From Rhyacophila brunnea (lineage: Eukaryota > Arthropoda > Insecta > Trichoptera > Rhyacophilidae), in contig JAGYXB010001332.1 in the NCBI GenBank assembly GCA_022495005.1, forward strand, positions 1-64,000: DNA of 64,000 nucleotides, given 5' to 3'. A program made the position numbers and the translations under genes. This document shows positions 56,218 to 64,000 of the stretch, one piece after another; the stretch's first letter is position 1, and every line of letters starts with the position of its first letter. Under the pieces are notes generated by a model. That model had not been told where the DNA came from. It saw only the letters and a program-made list of their open reading frames with translations, and made no database searches.

Positions 56218-57029
56218 TAACCCGCCCCTGACCTTCAATACACCCGCGGTCACACTGTCCCCGCGTGTGGAAACACCGTCAACGGGTGCGGACTTCTCCG
56301 TCTCATGTGACACGTTATGTATACATCAGTGCGACTGCCGCTAAGATGGGCTGTGTTTTTGTTTGGATGGCCACACTTTGTGAGAGTGGCTGTGAACTGT
56401 ATCATAATATAGAAGGACAAATATAATTGAATTGGAGAGGGCACCCAAATTGATGGCTGGTGCTATATGTATTTGGGATTTTTTTTTGTATATTATGTTT
56501 TATTATTTAGTACATCTTCATTTTATTATGTGAATATTGTTGTGATAAAAGTAGTTGTGTTATTCTTTAGTCCTGCTCTACAAATTACGTCGCGTTGCTT
56601 ACGATTTTTATGTAGAGCTGGTTTTTTTATTTATTCTCAGTCAATTTTGAGATTATTCTTGCAGTCTTGTTATGCCAAACATGACATCAAATTCCAAATA
56701 CAACAATCTGTTTTATGCAGTATTTGAAAAAATTAAGACGTTAAAACGATATTTATTATACATTCAAAAAATATCCGACCTTTAACCGGGAAAAATATAC
56801 CTACTTACTCACGTTGGGGTCTGAAACTATAATCACCTTAAAATAGATTCCTTGGGATTGTACATACTTCTCTCAGTGGTCCATCTAAAGTGGGAAGCAT
56901 TTATAGAATGCCTCTCAGGAATAGAGCATGGCTTGGCCTTCATATTCCACATAATATTTTCTCTTTCAGCAACATTTTATAGAGAGTATGGAGACTTGCA
57001 GAAACGGATTTACATCTGTTCTACATTGG
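56218..57029 (+). other. 3' flank, probable 3' UTR
   Basis: Follows the stop codon. No AATAAA within this stretch, so the transcript probably continues; the UTR end is unknown. Confidence 0.4.
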
Positions 57030-57400
57030 CAACTTTGGAGCGAATTTCTCAGACGCCCTCCGCAAGGGCAAATTTTTGCTCAAGATAGAATATACTGAGT
57101 CACCGCTTACCTCCACCACGTCCACAAGTTTTCGGACAGTGAACAATGGTCCAACATAACCAAAGTCCGCAGATAGTCATTAACCTCACTATTTCGGCTT
57201 ATGGAATGCTTACCGGAGTAGTTCTCCACTGAGTGATCCAATGGCATCGTCATCAAAAGCCTGCTGAATCTTCTGAATGGTTTCTGATAAAATTTCGCCG
57301 AGCTTGATGCAAAATTTTATACAATACTGCTTCTCAAGTCATTCTGTGATTTCGCCTGAAATGAAATTCGGACGACAGACGCATAGTATATTTCCGCAGT
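57030..57400 (-). pseudogene. Decayed mariner-type transposase N-terminus (HTH_48-like)
   Basis: The minus strand reads FISGEITE, stop, LEKQYCIKFCIKLGEILSET then IQKIQQAFDDDAIGS (57375 to 57235): E-Q-R-x-x-I-K-F-C-x-K-L-G-K-x-x-x-E-T-x-x-x-x-x-x-A-F-G-x-D-A is the first helix-turn-helix of Mos1/FLIPKAZHILME-like mariner transposases. Further on, in another frame, VRKLVDVVEVSGDSVYSILS and KNLPLRRASEKFAPKLP match the second helix-turn-helix (V-x-I-S-x-G-S-x-x-x-I-L-x-x-x-L-x-M-R-R-x-x-A-K-F-V-P-R-L-L). The catalytic domain is not found. This is a different mariner lineage from the copies at 23242 and 26505. Confidence 0.7.
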
Positions 57401-58082
57401 TATAGGCTAACGACTCACGCTCTCTGCGCGTGGGAAGAATTCACACTTGCGCATGACGATACCCTCCATCTCCCCAACGTAGGAGACCTCTCATCAAGAC
57501 CGTTTGCTTCCACGGAAAAACTAACGGTCGGATACTTTTTGAACAGCTTTTGTATGTTACTTTTTTACAATATATTGAATACAACCACTATTCATATAAA
57601 TATATGCAGTTCTATGTTAAAGGTTTACGCCTGAAATTAATTATTCAATATAAAAATAACCGAAGCGTCAATCTAAACAATTTTCCGATGACGTAAATCT
57701 CAATTAACACCTTTGTACAAATAATTATTTTCAATCGGCGATTGAATTGTTTTACGAATCGTATGACAGCGACATGATCTGGAAATAGATTTGTCGCATG
57801 ACTGACAGACAGATGGCCTGTTTATTTTTAATTTTAGAACAATATCAAATTTTAACAGTTCTGTGATGTTTATGTTACAAAGTGTCATAATATTTATTGT
57901 GGTTTAAAATTATATTTTATGAGATTGTTACTTGCGGCTATGAAATCAGTTTTGATTTCCTGCAGGCCATATATCTCAGTGATGCTCTCTTGTGTATCAT
58001 AATATAATTAAAAACAATTCTCTATGGAATGATCAAAATAAGTACTAACATTATATCGGGACAGGAAATATATAAACGACTA
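57401..58082. other. 3' flank, nothing recognised
   Basis: 57401-57530 may be more of the same decayed mariner; beyond it AT-rich sequence without features. Confidence 0.35.
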
Positions 58083-58230
58083 ATGACGCAGCCATACTAT
58101 ACTGACGTGTCGTGTCATGATGCATCAGAAGCACACTATTCTGACGCCAGTATTATTCAAAATGTAGGCTTCTGATGTGCTTCTGATGCATCACGATACG
58201 ACACTTCAGTCTAGTATGAATCCAGCGTAA
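58083..58230. mobile_element. 148-bp hairpin MITE
   Basis: GACGCAGCCATACTATACTG... GATGCATCAGAAGCAC and its inverse GTGCTTCTGATGCATC...GTATGAATCCAGCGT make ~50-bp arms. TAA occurs on both sides. Confidence 0.55.
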
Positions 58231-58285
58231 TTCCTATTTTTCAGATCAATTCTTGCGAATCAATAATTTTTTCCAATTAGAATTA

Positions 58286-58887
58286 CAGTACTCTCTCAGT
58301 AATCCGCCACCCCGAAAACCAGATGAGTGCCCAATTAGTGAAAGCGGCGGATTATAGTGCATAGTACATACAAAGTATGGTAAAAATTAAAACAGGTATT
58401 TCGTAAAAATAGTTTTTTTTGAGAAATTTGTACTAGCAAATTATAGTTTTATTTCTAATCAAAATCAAGTATTTACTAAATTATACATATTTATAAACTA
58501 TATGTATAAAATATGTATTAAACTACATATTAAACAGTAAATCACTTGACACAACAAGTTGTTCAGTGACGCAGATATTCTTGAATGGCTTAGGATTCCT
58601 GACTTTCCCTATGACCAAAAGCTTCAGTTTGTGTTGGAGCACGGCATAATTGTGATGCTGTCTTTGGGCATTTTTCTCCCTGGTACATTACTTTCTTCGC
58701 GATGAACGTACGTAAGTTTCCAGAATAAACCCGTCTCATCTGCGTTGTGTACTTGTACTACTGACTTTGACAATCGAATACTGGCGAATTATAGAGCTTG
58801 ATTTTGTGCTTTCAACTAGAAAAAAAACGGCGTATTATATGCAGTAGTTGTCGGATAATCGAGCGGCGGATTATTGAGAGTGTACTG
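58286..58887 (-). mobile_element. Tigger/jerky-type element, internally deleted (602 bp)
   Basis: CAGTACTCTCTCAGTAATCC at 58286 and inverse GATTATTGAGAGTGTACTG ending 58887; TA on both sides (58284-58285, 58888-58889). GGCGGATTAT lies near both ends. A transposase fragment is encoded on the minus strand. Confidence 0.8.
58595..58765 (-). pseudogene. Tigger/jerky transposase core fragment
   Basis: The minus strand reads VQVHNADETGLFWKLTYVHR, EESNVPGRKMPKDSITIMPC and SNTN. N-A-D-E-T-G-L-F-W-K contains the first catalytic Asp of the pogo/Tigger DDE domain and is intact, unlike the copy at 43622-43925. The P-G-R-K...K-x-x-I-T-x-x-x-C-x-N block follows. Truncated on both sides, stop after about 45 codons. 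Confidence 0.82.
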
Positions 58888-58889
58888 TA

Positions 58890-60841
58890 TTGTGTCAATG
58901 TCAATCAAAATAAAACCAACACAGAAAATCAAGCAACGAAAAATGTCTGTTATATTTTTATTATTTAATTTTTTTTTTTTATTTATTTATTACTTAAATG
59001 TTAATTATCCTTTTTTTACATTAGATAGAATTTTCTTTTTTATGAAATTTTATAGTATTAGGTGATCACAATGAAAGACATTTTTAAAAGGTAAATTGAG
59101 TACCCTATTTACAGGAAAAACATTGAAAAACAAGTATGTTTGATGTTATCATGAATTTCTGGTGTATGATAGTCGAAATGTTTAATTAAATTGTAATACA
59201 AGGCAACATTACGCATGTTAAATATTAAAAAAAATGTATTTTTTTTAAAAATACATTAGAATAAAACGGATGATTGAAAATCCCTTTACGTTAATTAACA
59301 CAGACATGTGTGAACCTTTATTTATCTTAGCCATGTTTTCGACAACGATATGTTTCTTTTTATTGCAATATTGTAAGGTATTTGTTTTATATACAGAACT
59401 CTCTTGACCTGTTGTTATTTCAGCGATCAAATTAATTGAATCAACCAATCGATCAAATATACATGTTTAATTAATATTGTTGTGAATTTTGTGTCCGTAC
59501 CATGGATATTCGAGTATTGCGATGTTATTCTTAAAATACTACTTGTAAAATGGCAACATTTTTGAGTGTGAGTTTATTTTAATGTTGTGTAAATATATTA
59601 TGTTTAATGTACCGCGAAGAAGTCATAATTATTATTCCTGAATATGGAAATAACACATAAGTCACATTTCATTCGTGACTGTATTTACTATATTTTTTTT
59701 TTTATTTGAATGTCAACAAATTATGATTTTAATTTATTTTTATTATAATTTATTGTAAATTTATTTTTGTACATATTTAGTGATAGTAGTATTTCTTTGC
59801 TTTTCGAACAAAAATGGCAGTTTTAAAAGTTAGTGAATAATCAGATATTATTTTAAAATATCAGTTCTTTGATTGATTCCACCGATTAAATGTGGACAAA
59901 CTATATTACGATAGAACAAGACTTATGGTATGGTTGGTTTCTTGTATAATATGTGGGAAATATGGTGTTATATCTATTTTCTTATGTATCGATGATTATC
60001 AAGTATAGCCTAGCCATTGAATTAACGTTTCATGTGAACAATGGTTAATTTAAAAAATAATGAGATTTGTAGAGTTAAAAAAATTCTTATTATTTAGTAA
60101 TAAACTCAATGGCCACAAATTCAACGCAACCAAAATTTGTCAATTTTATATAACAGTAAACAAGTGTTTCTTAATGTATATGCACACAGAGCCACCTCAA
60201 CATTTTCCAGTCTGAAAAATTGTTCATTGCATGGCATGTTTTTGGCATTTGATTGTCGTTCAACTCGGTCACTGGTGCACTTGTATTTGTTCAACCGTCA
60301 GTTTGTTGGGTAAAAGTGTTTAAAGATCATCACTGCGAAATGGTTAACACTGAATTTGAAAAACTTTTCGATTGGCAAAATTTAGTGTTTCATTAAACTC
60401 AATGGATTTCCGTCCAATGTATGCGGAATGCAACAAACATATTGTGCAAAAGTGCAATCTGATAGCAAGCGCATTCATCTGTTGCATCACACTCTTTTAT
60501 GCAAAGTTGCAAGAGAATCAGGGTTCACAATGAGCAGCCGAAATGCAATTTCATAAACCCTGCGACACATTGAGATCAATTATTCAAAAATGACTTAATG
60601 TGGTCTGATCCTTATCTGTATAAATTCTTTCATACAAATTTTACTTTGATTTGTGTTAAGTTTTTTATATAAAATTAAAAGTCTCTCTAGTCTTCTAAAT
60701 GTCTGTGATGATGTTTCAGGAATTTAACAGATGACAATCTAATTATGGAATGTTGGGAGCTGTGTTCTAGGTCGGTATCAATTAAATGATTGGAGTTTTC
60801 AGTTGATGTTGCGTTGATTCTCTATGTGCAGATGGCCTCTT
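58890..60841. other. 3' flank, no element recognised
   Basis: Very AT-rich with T-runs near 58968-58990 and 59690-59705; AATAAAA at 59261 and 58910 could serve as polyadenylation signals. Nothing coding. Confidence 0.35.
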
Positions 60842-62085
60842 CAGTGGCGCACCCAGGATTTAATGTTGGGGGGAGCCCAAGGAGGAAAATGTAAATTAGG
60901 CTTTTTTTCTTCATATAATTATTTTTACATATTTTCACAATACACGGCGGCATATTTGTAGAGTTTCTTCTAGTTTTTATTAAATTGGAGGCATAGTGGC
61001 GGTAACCGTTGAGCGTGTCATCAGCGACTGGTGGATTGGAAGTGACTAACAGCGACCATGCTGGACATGTGCGCCAAGTATGCCAAAACATTACTCAAAT
61101 AATATCGGCTGTGCTATCCGCTTGGTCTAGAGAGCTACAATAGTTATGCCGAATTCTGAATGCTGACTATAGTGGGTGTAGTCGTTCTTTTCGCCGAATG
61201 TTTATCGTCGATTTTTGGTTTTTTAATATTGAGGTTCCAAAATATTAATTGAAAATAGACAAAAAAATTGCTTATTCTTTAATTATTGCATTTAACTTAT
61301 ACACAAACCTACTCAACACAACACAGCCTAATTTCTCGTTTATCGGTCTTTTGTCTATTGCACTCGGTGTACCTACACCATGGCCCCCACATCCTGAAAC
61401 GGGACCTCAGGCTAGGATATTTGGTGGTTCCCCTACCTACCGCTAAGATTAAAGGCAGTGTGAAACACTACATTAACGTTTTTCAAATTGTGTTTTAGTT
61501 CAAATTAAAGGTTCTTATACAGTGAATTATTAGTGATTTTTAATACATCTACTTTAATAATGGAGCTGTCAAGTATCGACACATAATAATCAGAAAATAT
61601 ATTGCACAATTATTAATTTAAAATGTTCATGGTCATGAAGTATAATAGCGCCAGGCGACTTTTTTTTACTATTAAAGCTAATTTATGATGTGTGTTTATC
61701 TCACTTATCTGGTCAACCCGACACGCCGGGCCCCCCACAGCCTGGGTCCCCATGCTATAGCTCTGTCAGCCCTCCCAAGCTATGACCTACACCACTCCGG
61801 AATTCACGTGGACACCGAGAATTTTTTGACAGTTCCATAAGGGATTGGGTTTCTAAAAAAATCCGACATTAGTTTTTCGAAATTTTTGTGTTGGAAATTA
61901 AAATCTAAGAAATTTTTCTAAAAGAAGGAGAATATTAGAAATCATTTTTTTGCTGTGTTTTTATTTGTCTAAGCCTAGGGTATAGTTAATTGGCTTTCAA
62001 TTTCAATGTTTAAAGTCATTCTGATAATTTTTATGTTTGGGGAGTGCCAGGGCCCCTTGCCCCCCCCCCCCTGGGTGCGCCACTG
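60842..62085 (+). mobile_element. Composite hAT element (CAGTGGCG family), 1,244 bp
   Basis: CAGTGGCGCACCCAGGATTT at 60842, inverse CCTGGGTGCGCCACTG ending 62085, with a perfect 8-bp target duplication GGCCTCTT (60834-60841, 62086-62093). It shares its right half with 54895-55621 and includes a CATGG-MITE at 61379-61787. C12 near 62060-62071. No transposase recognised. Confidence 0.88.
61379..61787 (-). mobile_element. CATGG-MITE carried inside the hAT element, copy iii
   Basis: CATGGCCCCCACATCCTGAA ... CAGGCTAGGATATTTGG at left and CCACAGCCTGGGTCCCCATG near the right, inverted relative to the free copies at 21067 and 32910. A partial version is at the same place in the 54895 hAT. Confidence 0.55.
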
Positions 62086-62093
62086 GGCCTCTT

Positions 62094-62520
62094 TATGGTT
62101 TTTTCAATCAAGGACTTTTTAAATTTCTTTGACTCAGTGGAATATTTATAATTACTGTGTACAGATCTCCAATGATTATCATTTATATGTATAGAAAAAA
62201 ATATGCGAAATTGGTTAATGTGTATTTTTTTATAAACATTAATGACCAAGTGACATTTGAGATTGATTGTTGGATGGATAGTAATATTAAAATGTTTAAA
62301 ACATTTATGTAATTAGACTAATGAATGAAAATAAGGTGATTGTAACCAAATGTTACATCAATCTGGACATATGAATAGATATTTTATTGCAGCTGTAACC
62401 AGGCACGCATCTTAAACGAATGAGCTCTCTTACACTTATTGGTAGATTGTCATCCACCTGCCAATTATGTCGCTTTTTATGAATAAAAAAAAAGAAGCAA
62501 AATGTCCAATACTCCAATCA
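62094..62520. other. 3' flank, nothing recognised
   Basis: AT-rich; no feature. Confidence 0.35.
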
Positions 62521-62715
62521 TATTGAGATAGCATATTGAACATACACAACTTGAAAACACCTCAGATGCGCACCCACTAGAAAAAATCGTATTTGAAAAA
62601 AAATACGAAACTCGACGGGATTTGAACCCATATAACAATTGGTGTCGCGCCAATCTGTGCATTAACCTATTATGCTAAGAGCCTCCTATCTAATGGCGAC
62701 AATTTAAACCAGTAG
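62521..62715 (-). repeat. tRNA-containing direct repeat, copy 1
   Basis: TAGCATATTGAACATACACA ... CTCCTATCTAATGGCGACAA is repeated in the same orientation at 62922-63107 (about 85% by eye). Each contains one tRNA-like core. Confidence 0.6.
62608..62684 (-). ncRNA. tRNA-like element, copy 1
   Basis: The 77-nt minus-strand fold: acceptor AGGCTCT/CGAGTTT (6 of 7 pairs), D arm GCAT/ATGC with GG in the loop, A box TAGCATAATAGG (11 of 12), T arm ATGGG/CCCGT with loop TTCAAAT and B box GGTTCAAATCC. The anticodon arm is ATTGG/CCAAT around CGCGACA, offset by three extra bases and lacking T33, so identity is unclear (CGA in anticodon position). A SINE head or tRNA pseudogene is more likely than a working tRNA. 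A T8 run follows about 12 nt beyond. Confidence 0.55.
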
Positions 62716-62921
62716 GTCATATATGAAATGCTTATCAAATTGCGTTATGTTGACTATCGGTTTATGTATAATCAAGGAATATTTTAATTACCTTAATTAC
62801 TAACTGACGCCCGGCTCTCGCCAAATATTTTTAGTTATAACGTCTACCTGAACTTGCTAACAATTTTTAATAAACCATTTTTTATATTCATTGAATAATT
62901 CACAAGATTTTTAGAATGTAA

Positions 62922-63107
62922 CATTCCATATATTGAACATACATAACTTGAAAACCCTCAGATATATACCCACTAGAAAAAATTGTATCTGAAAAAAATA
63001 CAAAACTCGACGGGATTGGAACTCGTATAACTATTCGTCTCGCTCCAATCTGTGCATTAACCAATTATGCTACGAGCCTCCTATCTAATGAAGACAATTT
63101 ATACTAT
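62922..63107 (-). repeat. tRNA-containing direct repeat, copy 2
   Basis: Second member of the pair starting at 62521; see that entry. Confidence 0.6.
63003..63079 (-). ncRNA. tRNA-like element, copy 2
   Basis: Same layout, also 77 nt. All 7 acceptor pairs form (AGGCTCG/CGAGTTT, counting G-T), D arm GCAT/ATGC perfect with GG in the loop, A box TAGCATAATTGG. The T loop is TTCCAAT with one mismatch in the B box and one in the stem. The anticodon stem has one mismatch; loop AGCGAGA. A T7 run lies 3' of it. Confidence 0.55.
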
Positions 63108-63414
63108 ACATGATAATTAACAGGATATATTAAAAAAACTATGACAAAATTGTCACATCGGAGGTTTTAACAAATCAATCCGGATATATTGAATTCCATA
63201 GATTAGTTTTTTTAATCGATATCTATTTTGGTTGTCAGTGGTTTGTGAGAACCAAAGTAAAAAAATCTTGTGGAACCTAATGGTAATTAATATTATTTAT
63301 ACTATTGTGACTCTAAATATTATTATTGTCATACGAAATTCATTTAGCAAAAAATTTAATGGTTAATTATTATACAGTAGGTATACTGTATCATTTTCGT
63401 GTGGTCTTTTGACA

Positions 63415-63492
63415 CCTAAAACAAACCAAATCCTAACAACCTACTGTAACTCAAAAATAAGTGGGTTGTGTTAGGTTTTGGTTTGTCTTAGG
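63415..63492. repeat. Inverted repeat, ~29-bp arms
   Basis: CCTAAAACAAACCAAATCCT... and ...AGGTTTTGGTTTGTCTTAGG pair around an 18-bp loop. Probably a small MITE; outer GTATACTG/GGTATACC may extend it. Confidence 0.5.
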
Positions 63493-64000
63493 CCTCAATA
63501 CAAACTAGTGGTTTCAGACAATTTTTGATCTTTTTTCCTGCTAGAAAAGACACGGTATACCAATAGTATATTGTACGTTTTACTTGTTTTCAAGTGGTCT
63601 ATCTTACTAAACAAATCTGCTTTCTGGTGAATTTGAGCTGCGGCACCATCGGAGAAGGAATCTGTTCTGTTTTCATTGTGTTCTTGCGGTATATGGAAAA
63701 GATCAATTCTATGAGCAATCTGTCCTGTTCGTGCACTGCCTCAAGACTCGTTTCGCTGGCCATATTTTATAAGACAGGTGCGCGCTATCGGTATACTTAC
63801 ACGGATAAATCATAGATGTCCTAATAATGTAATATAAAATTTGCAAAATAAAACCTATTTTTTGTAGTGAAACATGAAATGTAATAATTGAATGACAGTT
63901 TTCATTTACTGTAAAATAAAATAATCTATTTGAAAATGTTATTTATGTTTTTTTATACTTTTTCAATTTCCCATTTGAATGAAAATTTTTTATAAGCCGA
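63493..64000. other. 3' flank to window end
   Basis: AT-rich; AATAAAACC at 63847 is a possible polyadenylation signal of unknown transcript. Nothing coding recognised. Confidence 0.35.

Noticed and set aside
1..64000. CRISPR arrays, operons, bacterial-type genes or an integrated virus
   Set aside because: No regularly spaced identical repeats with unique spacers, no Shine-Dalgarno-led gene strings, and no capsid, integrase or viral polymerase motifs were seen; all reverse-transcriptase pieces are non-LTR type.

Overview
This is eukaryotic nuclear DNA, AT-rich and dense in transposon relics. The frequent GTAGGTACCTAC and TAATATTATT strings, the arthropod-style TCAGT initiator, TTAGG pentamers, and the mariner, hAT, piggyBac-like, pogo/Tigger and RTE elements point to an insect. 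A sternorrhynchan hemipteran such as an aphid would fit, but I cannot fix the taxon from sequence alone.

One host gene is visible. It lies on the + strand as four coding exons: 6604-7379, 49744-49923, 52276-52492 and 56110-56217. The splice phases agree at all three introns and the joined frame is open for 426 codons plus stop. The product is a type II membrane, Golgi-type carbohydrate 6-O-sulfotransferase of the CHST1/3/5 (GST) group. Both PAPS-binding motifs, the RYEDL motif and the conserved C-terminal tail are present. Intron 1 is 42,364 bp and holds most of the window's transposons. Introns 2 and 3 are about 2.4 and 3.6 kb. The 3' UTR end is not determined.

Layout. 1-4.3 kb: a 5'-truncated RTE-type LINE plus three other LINE tails, all minus strand, and a Penelope-like hairpin resembling a decayed hammerhead ribozyme. 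5.4-6.5 kb: a tRNA-like sequence, a small hAT MITE and the probable promoter. 7.4-49.7 kb (intron 1): two near-identical mariner elements in inverted orientation (one inside a hAT-like MITE), a matched pair of hAT MITEs with perfect 8-bp target duplications, a TTAA-ended MITE family with at least four copies, a PIF/Harbinger-type MITE, several pogo/Tigger derivatives that keep transposase pieces, hAT elements that keep transposase C-termini, and LINE tails. 49.9-56.1 kb: exons 2-4 with LINE scraps, a 1.4-kb TTAA-flanked palindrome with ~680-bp arms, and a composite hAT element. 56.2-64 kb: 3' UTR/flank with a decayed mariner HTH fragment, a Tigger fragment, a second composite hAT with a perfect 8-bp duplication, and two tRNA-like copies in direct repeat.

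No rRNA, CRISPR, operon or intact transposase was found. I saw no convincing undescribed multi-gene system. The most unusual features are structural: the large palindrome and its solo arm, nested elements that moved together, the hammerhead-like hairpin and the tRNA-like pair.
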